A stretch of 64,000 nt of DNA from Holothuria scabra (lineage: Eukaryota > Echinodermata > Holothuroidea > Aspidochirotida > Holothuriidae). Shown here in pieces: positions 1-11,200 of the stretch; positions within the stretch are counted from its first letter, which is position 1; every line of letters begins with the position of its first letter. The position numbers and the translations under genes are program-made. The notes beneath the pieces were generated by a model that was given only the letters and a program-made list of their open reading frames with translations, did no database searches and had not been told where the DNA came from. The stretch is taken from positions 2,914,001 through 2,978,000 of the forward strand of contig CM074187.1 of assembly GCA_037179385.1 (NCBI GenBank). The letters run 5' to 3'.

Positions 1-1371
1 AGCATTCCTTTTTGTGGGAGGGGGTGGTGAAGCGAAAACGCAAGGTAAGCGCCCTCCTTGCACGGTACCTTTAATCTGTCACATGAAGCAAGTTGACCCC
101 TGACCTGCGTAATTCTAATTAGCTGTTATCGTGTGACTTGTCACGAGCTAGTGCCATGTTTCTATTGTTACCCGTGCGGGCCGGATATCACGTGTGTAGA
201 TTCCCGCCGGCTCACACTTAGCCTCGTGGGTTGATAGCGAGCGGAAGCAGACAGGCAAGCGCTAAAGGAAGAGACGTTGTACTCCCTCGGTTCAAAAAGT
301 AACGTGAGTTTAAGTCGTAATTCTTAAGAGTAATCAGTTAATAGAGTGACAGTTAATTCTTTTAGGCCCACTATAGAAGAGTGAAGCGATCGTTAAGTGA
401 AGTAAGGCAATTATAAAGTCGTCGATTGTATATGACGTGTGATAATCAATGTACCGTTAGCTCATTGCTTCGTAGGCCTGGGTATTGAGATTTGTACAGA
501 ATTTACTATTAAGCTTCTACACAACGGTGTCGTTACCTTGGGACCGTTGGGACGAAATTATTCCGTAAAAGTCAGTGTGTATACTCTTCTGGCCTAAGGG
601 TAACTTTACAAGTAATTAGCAATCTATATAGACAGTTAACGGGTCTTAAGTTACTGTCGGTGACCTGAATCTTTGAAATTACATCAGCATTGAACCCTAA
701 GCTGGGGAAATTTAATAGTAGCTTAATGGTTCCGGTCAGTGTGAAGCGGCCGGCATAAGTTAAAAGTGATCAGAGAAATAGACGGATCATTTAGGCTGAA
801 TGCACTTTTCTGGGACAGATAATTAGTTCATTCGAGTGGTTTAAGAGTAAAATGGCCCGGGCAGAGCTATGTTTTAGACTTGTTTAAGTCAGTATGTCCC
901 CTGCTGAGACCATCTAGATTTTATCCATTTTCTTGAGTGAGGTTTATAATTAAGGGGAGCTTTAACAAGTGATTCTTACGGGTGATCAGTGCTCGTGAGT
1001 CATAGTGGCTATGAGTAACTCTCGCGAGCAGGTAGTGCTCACAAACAGGTAGTGCTCACGAGTAGCAGTGTTCGCGAGCAGGTAGTGCTCACGAGCAGGT
1101 AGTGCTCACAAACAGGTAGTGCTCACGAGTAGCAGTGTTCGCGAGCAGGTGGAGCTCACAAGTAGTAGTGCTCACGAGTAGGGGGACTCATAGGTAGGGG
1201 TGCTCACGAGTAGATGTGACCAGTGAGTAAGCTCAAGAGTAGCTTAAACTGTCACCTGTCACTAAGTTTAATTAGGTCGTAAAAGTAAGTGATTGTACGA
1301 GTTGCGCTTACTCACAATGATGGCTCACCAATCAAACCGAATCGGGATGTACAATTGCTAAATAAAATTGA
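1..1371. other. non-coding leader region upstream of LINE
   Basis: I see no convincing gene here. The region lies immediately upstream of a LINE on the plus strand and may be partly its 5' untranslated region, but I could not place the element's 5' end. A donor-like GTAAGC follows position 44. The stretch contains the short tandem repeats listed separately at 1017-1215. Confidence 0.5.
1017..1215. repeat. short tandem repeat array, unit about 17 bp (and doublets)
   Basis: Variants of GTAGTGCTCACGAGCAG recur head to tail from about 1017 to 1215. Copies alternate 'cgagcag', 'aaacag' and 'cgagtag', and a block of about four units is itself repeated (1031-1080 resembles 1083-1150). The core contains CTCACGAG-type partial palindromes. 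Its position just upstream of the LINE coding region suggests a repeat-bearing 5' UTR or promoter, which is an inference. Confidence 0.8.
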
Positions 1372-4300
1372 TTGAGAATCAATACTCGACCTGTCTTCAA
1401 CTTTGTGTTTGTGTGCTTCTGTTATACTCTACTGCGACTGGAAACGCTGTTGGAGGACAACGGCGAGCGTTACAGTAATATAGCAAGCATAGGGGGTCAA
1501 ACAGCCTCCCGGCTGAGTAACAGCTTTGATGCCCTTGATCCTTCCGACCTGTCCAACATTCACACCATGGCAACTTCGTTGCGGCAACCTTGTCAATCTG
1601 CCGGTGGTAAGACAGCTCTCAGGAAGGAGATTTCTATTGCCTCAATTAATATAAATGGTATTAGGGGGAAAAACTAGATCTCCAAGCCACCCTTAGCTTA
1701 TCAGACCCTGATGTTATGGCACTTCAGGAGACCAAGATTGACAATTCTGTCACCAGCTCTGAACTTATTCCTGCTTGTTTAGGCTATGATATCTTTCGGA
1801 ATGACCGCACTTTGGGGGGGGGGGGGGTTGGCGAACCATGTTATGAATCAAAAATTGCTTTGCTCCAACGCAAGTTTGCTTTTCTGGGGATGGGTCTGAA
1901 TCTGTCTGGGCTAAGGTCTCCATTAATGGGACCTGGCATTATTTTGCCTCGTGGTATAGAGATCCTGATGCCCATGCTGAGCATATATCCCTGTTACGGG
2001 ACCAACTTACCAAAATTATGACCTGGCATAAGAATTCAAAGATGCCGTGTTTTCATGTCCTGGGTGATTTTAACTTTAACAAAATTGACTGGACCAGTAG
2101 GTTACACAAGGAAAGTGGTGGCTGTTTATCCAATTGCTCAGGTAATTTACTTCCGGACATAATTAATGACTTTGCTGCTGACCAACTTGTGAATTTTCCC
2201 ACTAGAGGGGATAGTACACTTGACTTGGTTATCTCAAATATTCCTAGTCAATACACTGATGTTAGTGCCATCGATTCTCCAAGTGATCATGAGGGTATCT
2301 CTTGTAAATTGAAGTGTTTGTTTCCTGATTTTAAGCAACCTCGTAGGCTCATTTTACAGTACTCTAAGGGGAATTTTGTTGCTATGAGGGAGGACACCCG
2401 GGGTTTCTCATCTACCTATTTCAACGGGGGGGGGGGGCAAGATAATCGTACTGTGGAAGAAAATTGGCAACTCATTAAGTCCTTTCTTGAAAGAACTGTG
2501 AAGGATAATATTCCCACTAGATTGGCCAAATCCAGAAAATCTCTTCCATGGATAACCGACAATATTCGCAGGTTAGTTAGGCGTAGGAACAGATTGCATG
2601 CCCTTTTTAAAAAACCCGGAAGGCTGGTATTTATGGGAGATGGTCTCATCTGCGAACTAAAATCATAAGAGAGATTCACACCTCCCATAAAAAGTACATT
2701 AATGCAATGATCGGCGATTTCAAAGCTGATGCCAAACCCTTCTGGAGATATATTAATGGTCAGAAGAAAGATAGGCATAATTTCCCCCCTCTTAAGACCG
2801 ATGATAAGCTAGCTGTCACTGTCTTGGATAAAGTTCGTGCTCTCAATAACCAGTCCTGTAGTGTATTCACTAAAACAGTGTTTCATACTGTTCCCCTCAT
2901 CAGGCCCGCGTGTAAGAGAATGAATGATATAACTATATCCACCTTTGGCGTTGAAAAGCTTTTGCATGGTCTTAAAATCAATAAGGCCATGGGACCAGAT
3001 GGCATCCGTCCTTGGGTCCTGAGAGAGATTGCCACTGATTTTGCACCTGTTCTAAGCCATCTCTTTCAGCAATCCCTTACAAAAGGATGCATTCCAGAGG
3101 ATTGGAAGACTGCAAATGTTTGCCATATTTTCAAAAAAGGTGACAGTTCCCTACCTTGTAATTACAGGCCTGTTTCTCTTACATGTGTCTGCTGTAAATT
3201 GTTAGAACATATTATTGCCTCAAACCTTATGAACCATTTTGAAATACATAACTTACTCTCTCCCACCCAGCACGCCTTTCGTAAGTCTCATAGTTGCGAA
3301 ACACAACATGTGTCGATAATTGAGGACTGGGCTTCCTCCCTTGATGCCCATAAACAAATCGATGTGTTTATCTTGGATTTTGAGAAGGCCTTCGATACTG
3401 TTCCTCATGAACTGCTGAAGACCAAGCTGCATACACTTGGTGTTTCAAATCAGATTCTTCGTTGGGTTGATGACTTTCTTGTTGATCGTAAACAATCTGT
3501 TGTTGTCAATGGAACCCGGTCTCCCCCGATGCAAGTTCTGTCTGGAGTTCCCCAGGGGTCTGTCCTAGGACCGATTCTCTTCTTGGTTCATATCAATGAT
3601 ATCGTCGATGGTGTTTCTTCCAAGGTTCGTCTTTTTGCAGATGATTGTGTCTGTTACCGTATTTTTGAGTCCGATGAGGATTGTCATAAACTTCAGAATG
3701 ATATCATGCAGTTGGGGCTGTGGGCTTCCACGTGGGGCATGAGATTTCAGCCCACTAAGTGAAGTGTTATTACTTTTGCTCGGAAAAAAAGTCCCATACT
3801 TTTTAGGTATGTTCTAAATAGGATTGAGCTCCCGAGGGTAGATAGTATTAAGTATCTCGGAATTACCATCACTAAAGATCTGAACTGGGAAAAGCAAATC
3901 CAAAATATCTGTAACAAGGGAAATAAGATTCTTGGTATTTTGTATAGAAACCTACCTTCCTGCCCTGGTGATGTCAAGTTAATGGCTTATAAAGGAATCC
4001 TTCGGCCTGTGCTGGAGTACGCCAGTAGTGTTTGGGACCCCCACCAGGTTTACCTGCGCGACAAGCTTGAGAGTATACAAAAACGGTCTGCTAGATTCAT
4101 TGCCTCTGACTATTCTAGGGAGCCAGGATCAATGACCAGGCTCCTTAAGGAACTAAACCTTCTGCCCTTAACTGAAAGGCGGAGGAAAAGTAGATTGATC
4201 CTTTTTTCCAAAGGTGTGTTTGGCCAGGCTCAATTACCTGTTGATTGTCTCCAGCGGCCTACTCGTAGAACCCGTTTAATGCATGACCTTCATGTCTGTC

Positions 4301-4509
4301 TCCCACAAACTAGTACTAACTGTTATAAATTTAGCTTCCTGCCTCGAACCGTAAAGGATTGGAATCGTCTCCCCCTGAATGTAATGAGGGTTGCCTCTGT
4401 CCATAAGGACCCTATTACCTATATTACTGGGCATATTTAGCCTCTCGACGCATGCGTGGTGAAAGAATGTCCTTTGGATGTGTCACCTTTTTTGAAGAAG
4501 AAGAAGATG
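1372..4509 (+). mobile_element. non-LTR retrotransposon (LINE), CR1/L2-like, decayed
   Basis: A LINE on the plus strand with an APE-type endonuclease followed by a reverse transcriptase with an FADD catalytic box. Its C-terminal region (a YLGITI stretch and a segment around SVWDPHQ) is typical of the CR1/L2/Jockey group. After the stop codon at 4438-4440 a short 3' UTR ends in a GAA-rich tail (4494-4509), the usual style of microsatellite 3' end in this group. The 5' end is not resolved and the lower coordinate is only the start of visible coding similarity. Several frameshifts and a nonsense codon show it is inactive. Confidence 0.85.
1567..4440 (+). pseudogene. LINE ORF2: APE endonuclease + reverse transcriptase, frameshifted
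   Basis: Encodes the enzyme that nicks target DNA and copies element RNA onto it. Visible in order: endonuclease start (ASININGIRGK, about 1641-1673), catalytic QETK (about 1722), GDFN (about 2063), SDHEG (about 2281-2295), RT entry (GPDGIRPW, about 2992), FDTVPHE (about 3391), GVPQGSVLGP (about 3544), FADD (about 3634) and the C-terminal thumb region to 4440. Frame changes occur near 1664-1673 (G5A5 run), at the 14-G run 1814-1827, again before about 2018, and near 2605-2622 (A6 run). An in-frame TGA at 3760-3762 sits where relatives usually have Cys after a PxK motif. The ATG at 1567 is the nearest upstream start before the endonuclease. The decay clusters at homopolymers, so some shifts could be assembly errors. 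Confidence 0.85.
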
Positions 4510-7500
4510 AAAACGTCTCGTTTGATCTCGTACAAAACAAACAGCGAACGTTCTTGGCTCAGTAACCCATAACCACAAGTTGGCTATTATTAGGCCATTA
4601 CATCATACAGTAGTTTCCAGTAGGTGATCGTACATTCTCGTAACTGTGCGAATGTTCTAGCGAGATTACCCGTTGAATATGCTAGAGAGACAAACCGAAG
4701 CTAGCACTTTCTAGAACTTTTCACTCGCTCCTCCGTGGATTCAATCTGGTTGATGTCGTCTCGTAACATATGTAAGAATGTAGAGTATAGAGAAGCGTGA
4801 GTTATGATTTTGACATTCATAGTGATACTTAGTTTTGGGTGTCACGTTAGAAGCGATACCGAATTGGTCGATATGAACAAAATCAGAAGAAACTATGTAT
4901 GAAATTCCAGCAATATTTAGTTTATTTCCAAATATTATGGTTAGCGTGAATGAAGTAAAAATTGTGTTAAATGGTTTCAGTTCCTCCATCAGTCGCTCAG
5001 AAAGAGCTACAGTTCATGGCAAAAGAGCTGTCATCGCTAAGTATTTTCGTTTTCTTGTAAGTTTATGAATGAAATCGACGTGAAATTATTGTTTTGAGTT
5101 ATTAACCAAAAGAGGCTAAATTTAATTTGAAGTGAAAGCCAGACATTTTGACAGACACAAAGCTGATTTTGAAAGCAGATGTAAGCTAGTAAATTTATGT
5201 TGATCCCAAGAGTGTTTAGGATTGGGAGTTGTGGGAGTCAGGAAAAGAACAGAAATTCCTTACTCCTATTTTAAGTCCCAGTAAAAATTGTGTGGGCTGG
5301 AGGGTGTTCTACTCTTTGTTCCGTACCTTGTCGGAAAAATGATGTACTTCGGGACCTGTGAGAAGCCATGGAAAATGTTAAATTGTATAGCTTCTGTAAA
5401 ATTGTTACGGGCTTTTTACCCACAGGCTTCCGGTCTGGAGTCGCCGCCATACTGAATGTGACCACGCCCAGAAGTAGCCATCAACGTGGCCAATCAAGCC
5501 GATTAGTTACCTCGCCGAGACGTCAAAGGCTTTTTCAGACTCGACAATTAACGGGACTGCAAAGCGATATAGTCACGTGGCGTTATTCTTATGGCCCATG
5601 TAGGGACTTTGCCGGCTTTAAGCTAATATACAGTTCGAGACCAATTAGGAAGTGGGATGAAATTTTGTGTGTGGGATTTGCTCAAAAGGCGCCGTAAAAC
5701 AAAGGGGAAAGAACAAACCAATTACTGCATTACATGTATATATTATATAAATTAATAATTAAAGCAAGTTAAACTTATAACAATCTCTATTGTGTTTTTG
5801 TGGTTTTGCGTAAAGTACCCCAGTACTTTGGATGCGCTTTCACTTTGAACCAAATGTCCCAGAATAAGATGAAAAGAACAAATAATACTCATGATTTTAG
5901 CCAAATGACCGAGAGGTCTGTTAGATTATGTATTTTTATCATTATGGTGTCTATGCAGCAGAAACATGCATCCCTGAAAGATACTCTTTCTTCACTCAAT
6001 GTAGTAACTTTTTTCACCATAAAGAGTGCTTTCATCTACGTTACAAACACCGCCCCTTTTAAGGGCAAAATCTAGTGTGGTAAGCATTTAGTGTAGTTAG
6101 CTGAGAAACAGCTGACGACCTACGTGTGACTGTTGTATAGACCGTATGCATTGACGACACTCTGACGCCATCCTTAGGGGCAAAACACTGGACCACGTGG
6201 CCGCACCCATAAGAATTCACCCTTCCGGTGTAGCAGGCTATGCGCGTATTCGATTGGTTGACAAACAAGCTTTCTGTAGGTCGGTGTTGGTTTGTTTGCC
6301 CCCAAAGGAGGACGTACTTTTTGCTCTGTAACATTATTTGCATAAGATCTATAGAAACACTACTGATGTTTACCCGGCAAAGGGCGTGGCTTACCAATTG
6401 TGACGTAACATGAAAGCACTCATGTCACAAGCCCCACCCCAGTTGGCGGCCAAAACCTTGTGTAGAACGCTAGCTAGTGTAGTCATACAGCTGTAAAGCA
6501 GCTGGCGACTCACATGGGACAGTTGCCTTTAAGCGCTGTTGAGTTTTGACCGACAGTGGGCTTGGCTTAACAATTGTGACTTCACTTGCCGAAAGAATTC
6601 TATAACTTCATATCGCATTAAGGTTATTACTATTATAATCGTTAGGGAGAACTTCTATGTAGGGAGAGGAAGAGGATTTTCTTCCCCCTAATTTGTAGTC
6701 ATGTACGACGTGTCCCAAATGTATTTGGGCGGAGCGCCACCATTTTTACGGAAGGTGCAGAAAATTGAAAAAACAATTGACAATTGACATTGACAAACCC
6801 TCGGAAAAATGAAATGGACCAGGCTTGCATATACAATAAAAATGTTCACTTCAATAGCAACAATGACAAAGTTTACTAGCAAAAGGATCAGAGAATTACC
6901 AGATAATTTGCAGGTGCATTCCCAGAATTTTGGTGTGTTGGTAAATTGAACACCCGAACGGGGGAGGGAGCGTAACTAGAGGTTATCCCCCCTTATTTAA
7001 ATTTTTGAATATCTCGAAGGCTCAGACTAGATTCAAAATGGATCTCTGGTTTGCTCCTTTTTACATTGGTTCTGTATGCTTAGGATGTCTGGATTTTCTT
7101 TTCAAATAAGCAGTCACTATTAATTTTGATGAAAAACGAAATATCATGTGCAACTTTACATTTCTGCATGTAGGTTTCGTCTTAGTTTTCAATGTCATAC
7201 AAAATTACACTTGTGAAGTCAATATTTCTGAATTGAGCTCCTCCTATCCACCTCTGCTCCACTAACTCCCCATCTTCCTCTTTTTGCGGTCACATTTTCC
7301 AATTTATTTTTCAACATCTTCCACCATGTCCCACTGACAAAAAGTACACAAAACAAATTAAATGCATTCCAGAACTTTTCAGTCATCTCTCGCCCAATTT
7401 TTACCCCATTTGGGGCAAGATTTGAACAAGGTTATGAATAAGGGGCAGGAAAATTCCATAACTGAACTGTAGTGACTTAATTCCTCGGGGCGGACGAATT

Positions 7501-8248
7501 TTTTCGTCCAGCTCATCGCTACGAAAAAGGGGCGTCAGCCTAAAGGGGTCTCAGATCTCATCTGTGTCACTGCAGCACGAAGCACGCTCAACTCGCATTC
7601 TGCAGAAATGCCCCCTCTGCAGCAGCGTAAATGTTCTCTGGTACACATGCAGGGTATTTTGATCAGTTCAGCGTATACTGCGCAATACTGGCAGGCTATA
7701 AGACCGGAGCATAGGATACCATCATTGAGCTATAGTTCCCTACTTAGTGTTGAGCTTATGTTATGTTCATCAACTTGATGCACTATTGGATAATACTTTG
7801 CTAGTAAACAGTAACATAATCATAGCCTCGTGAACGAAATATTCTCTCATTTAATTATCACAATTTCCGTTTGTTTTCGTTCCACAACCATTATATTTAT
7901 ATTCGATTTAAGACTGTCAGCAATACATACCGGTAGGCTTCAGAGTTTCCCATTTTCCTTTTTATATATGTTGAAAACAAATTGTCTCCTCAAAAGTTTT
8001 CAGGTTAAGAAAAATATAACATTCTAAGCATGCAGTAATTAGGCACAGGGAGTGTCATTTCCTGCAATCTAGGGGTGTTTTTAGCGAAATTTCCCCTGGC
8101 GGGACGCTCCGCGGGAACCGATGGTCGCGCTCCGCGTATCACTCTCACCCGTCACTAAAGTTGAAAACGCCCTGGGTTAGGTTAGACGAGGTTTAACAGC
8201 CCAGTTTCCAACCTATTGGTTGATAGCGCTCTGGGTTAGGTTTAAGCA
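4510..8248. other. non-coding, no gene seen except one candidate exon
   Basis: Apart from the candidate exon at 4981-5056 I see no supportable gene. Two similar segments (about 6085-6420 and 6476-6600) share an AGCTGAGAAACAGCTG/ACAGCTGTAAAGCAGCTG-like start and a CGTGGCTTACCAATTGTGAC-like end, suggesting an old local duplication. A GC-rich patch lies at about 5440-5600. The rest looks like AT-rich intergenic or intronic sequence. Confidence 0.5.
4981..5056 (+). CDS. candidate internal exon of an unrecognised plus-strand gene
   Basis: This 76-nt segment is bordered by TGGTTTCAG upstream and a consensus donor GTAAGT at 5057. Read with one leading base it gives 25 codons (Ser/Arg-rich start, ending KYFRFL) and leaves the donor in phase 0, which fits the phase-0 entry of the segment at 15070. 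A second frame is also open here (it contains FMAKEL), so the frame is not proven. No 5' partner exon was established. I do not recognise the protein. Confidence 0.33.
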
Positions 8249-8507
8249 TTAACCCTTTACCGTTGTTTGGGTCCTTTTGGACCCATGCGGAGAGCTCGGC
8301 TGTCACCCATCTTTACTCTCTCACGCGGAGCTCGAAACTGCGAGTAGCTACCCAAAAATTCGGCCACAACAACGAGAGAGACAATAGTTTAAGGTCACGG
8401 GGTCAATGGTCTACGGGAGCCGATGCGGGGCGGGCTACGTCCGCTTTTCCGCCCACTCCCGAGGAGCGCAGATATGCCCCGATCGGAGCGCAACGGTAAA
8501 GGGTTAA
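8249..8507. mobile_element. piggyBac-type MITE, copy 1, with TTAA target duplication
   Basis: A 251-bp element (8253-8503) flanked on both sides by TTAA. Its ends are perfect inverted repeats, CCCTTTACCGTTG at the left and its complement CAACGGTAAAGGG at the right. TTAA target sites with CCC-starting termini are the signature of piggyBac-superfamily transposons. At this size it has no transposase and is a non-autonomous MITE. A second copy in opposite orientation lies at 25276-25526 and has exactly the same length. Confidence 0.88.
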
Positions 8508-10456
8508 TGGCCTTTCATCCTACAAGCTAGAACCGTACAGGTTAAAGACTGAACTTACTCTGTGTTTAACCATGGATGGAGCTAAAAACAATAGCTTATC
8601 GTTGTCTAGACATAATAACCCTGCAAACCACGAAAAACGTACGATGTTTACCTTATTTTTAAAGGACTGGTTCGGAAAATTAATCTATTGAATCTGCTCG
8701 GAAAATTAATCTAGTTAGTCACTGGGGATAGGGATGACAACGGGCCCATTTGACATTGTCCTAATCCTGTGTATATAGTAGGCAGCTTCAGGATCTTGTA
8801 GGCCATGTATTAACTTAGGTCACATTACATGACGTCATAAATTTACGTAATTTGTATGTAATGCATGCACCTTGACCTTGAAAATATACTGAAACTGAAA
8901 AGTTTTAGGGAAATTTTCGAGCTTTGCCCCCCTGGAAAATATCCTAGCTATACGCCACTGGTTTTGTGTTGAAGTTTGGACCTGCTCAAGTAAACCAACG
9001 GATTTTCTAAGAAAGTTGAAATATTTTCGACGTAATGTAAGGTAAGGTCAAAATCAAATCACTACACGTATTGCAGGAATATGAAATTGTTTCTCGTCCA
9101 AAATGGACTTTGAGTAAAAAAATTGTAGAATGGTCGTAAAATCAGACGATTTATGGCTTCACGGCGGCCATCTATGTGCGCCTTTTTTGTCCCAGTCGGT
9201 GGGGACAATCTGCTGATAGGACGTACGTGTTACATGCTCTGTCCGTGGTCAAGACGTTATTACAATATTTTTCACCAAAGTTGATTTCGAGGGCGGGCTT
9301 TAAACTTGACTACTTTGCAGGGAGATTTGCTTCAGTAATACAGAGCTGACAATTTCTGAAGCTAATAGAAAGCGTACTCAAAAAGAGTAGGAAATGTTCT
9401 ATTATGAACTAGTCTTAGGGTCTTGACCAAGACTACCTGTTGTTTTGTTGTATATTCCGTATTTCTCGGTGACGTCATTACCAGAATTGTGGGCCCGGGC
9501 ATGTCTCTAAGAGAGGGTGCATGAAGTAAAGAGCCTGTGGCACACTTCAACAATTCTTGATGTAATCAAATTGCGTATCTAAAATATTTTCGATGTTATA
9601 CATGTTAGCAGCTTGGTTGCACTAAACAAAGATTGTGTTATCCGTTGTATAGGAACACTCATCGAGTGTTTGAAGTTTGTTTATCTCGTTTTTCTATTCT
9701 TATACGGAGCTTTACGAAATCGAGAGCATTCAAGGCTATGTGGAAAACCTTGCTTTTGATCGCACATGCCCGGTATTCTTAGGCTCACTCTGGAAATAAG
9801 TTTAAAAACGCATCAGAACTTGTTACGTTCAATAAAACTTCAATTTTTCAAGTTATGTACGGAAAATTGTTTACAGTGTTTACTTGTTGGCTTTAGAGAA
9901 AAAACCTTGAAATATTTGAAATAGAGATTAACGCATGTGTTTACTGACCATCAAGGTTATACCGTGTATGTTACATCCACGTAGTATAGTGAGCAACAAT
10001 AGCTAGACCTCTGGAATAGGTTTGGAGACTTTGAATTTCCTGCCAGACTCGAAACGGGAAATCTTAAAATCTAGGACACGAAAGTGCAATATTTTTGTGT
10101 ATTACTGTCCTCTATAATTTGATAATGAGACAGATTGTACATTCGAAAACTCCAGTATTTGGTAATCGACAAAGGCGTCAGTTTTAATAAGAACATTTTC
10201 CTTTACACAGAAATGCATTAGCGGCTCGCCGTAGAGGCACGGAGGGTACTTGCCCCCAAACGTTTCCAAAGCATGGTCTTCAATTTTTCAAAAATGACGT
10301 TATTCGATAAGACATGAATAAAAAGTAGCCCTTTTCTTAATCTGACTATCCCAACCTTCTACCTCATACAAATGCCATATATTATTTATAAAGTATAAAA
10401 AAATGCGTAATTGTCAATGATGTAGTTCGTAATTGTATCAAAATTTTAGCCCAGTA
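8508..10456. other. non-coding, fragments of transposon ends
   Basis: No gene seen. Around 8925-8961 there is a transposon-end-like stretch (GCCCCCCTGG, then CCTAGCTATACGCCACTGG). A near-identical stretch at about 13675-13712 and GTGGCGTAGCCAGG at about 35800 show it is an interspersed repeat terminus. The remainder is AT-rich with no reading frame worth calling. Confidence 0.5.
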
Positions 10457-10559
10457 CCGGGCGCACAGAAGTGTTGATAGCGCTACCAGCACCAATAGCA
10501 GTATTGAATCAGTGTTGTTATTGGTGCTAGTAGCGCTATCAACGCTTCCGTGCTGCCGG
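10457..10559. repeat. 103-nt long imperfect hairpin (inverted repeat)
   Basis: The two arms, about 48-50 nt each, begin and end with CCGG and share long matched blocks such as GTTGATAGCGCTAC and AGCACCAATA. The loop is only a few bases. Mismatches are scattered. It could be a small foldback transposon or a microRNA-like precursor; the sequence alone does not decide. Confidence 0.75.
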
Positions 10560-10739
10560 TTCAGGTTTACAGGCTCATTCGACCACTGGTTATATGAATT
10601 AATATGATTGGAAAAGTAATGATTTCAATTTTTCAAGGCGGGTGTGTAGCCCCTTGTAACAAAAAAAAGTCCAGAACCAAATTTATGTTTGATATTTTGA
10701 AGAGGAACATATTCTAGGCATATCCTACTGGGGAAATTT

Positions 10740-11200
10740 TTACTCATTTCCCACCTTTGGTTCTCGAGATACTGATTAGAATGGAAGCTGACATATTTTC
10801 TACAAAGAGAAAACTTGCAACAAGTAGGCGTGATGTCATATATTCACATTGATGGACAATGTTAAGTTGTTTTTCTCTAAAATTCAACACTATTTTTATA
10901 CAACTTAACAGTGATAATGTTGTTACTATAAGTACATCCCAAGCAAGGGAAGTTTAAAAACTTAATTTGTCTTTGGGGGCAAAATAGCATCCCGAATAAA
11001 TTTAAGGTCAAACAGCACGATCAAAAATAAATAATAATAAAAAAACCAAACCAAAACAAAACATTGACCATCAATATGAATACATGACATCGCACCTGCT
11101 TCTTTCAAGTTTCCTTTTTGTAGAAAATGTGTCAGCTTCAATTGTTAATATCTCTTCTAGAGAACCGAACATGGAAAATGAATGAAAACTTCACCAGGGT
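10740..11200. repeat. inverted-repeat element, about 460 bp
   Basis: The left end (CTCGAGATACTGATTAGAATGG then AGCTGACATATTTTCTAC) is the inverted counterpart of the right end (GTAGAAAATGTGTCAGCTTC then AATATCTCTTCTAGAG). The structure and the end words resemble the elements at 15290-15830, 32600-33310 and 49785-50192, so these are probably one diverged family of non-autonomous elements. No coding capacity. Confidence 0.55.

Noticed and set aside
1..44. Possible partial exon ending CAAG|GTAAGC
   Set aside because: In the frame needed to join 4981-5056 it contains a TGA (28-30). The alternative frame does not fit the downstream phase chain. Left as a donor-like motif only.
3760..3762. In-frame TGA in the LINE as a selenocysteine or readthrough codon
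   Set aside because: The element has several frameshifts and relatives have Cys here, so a simple nonsense mutation is far more likely.
5271..5465. Minus-strand frame starting MAATPDRKPVGKKPV in a GC-rich patch, resembling a first exon
   Set aside because: No consensus donor in frame and no downstream partner. It could be real, but nothing else supports it.
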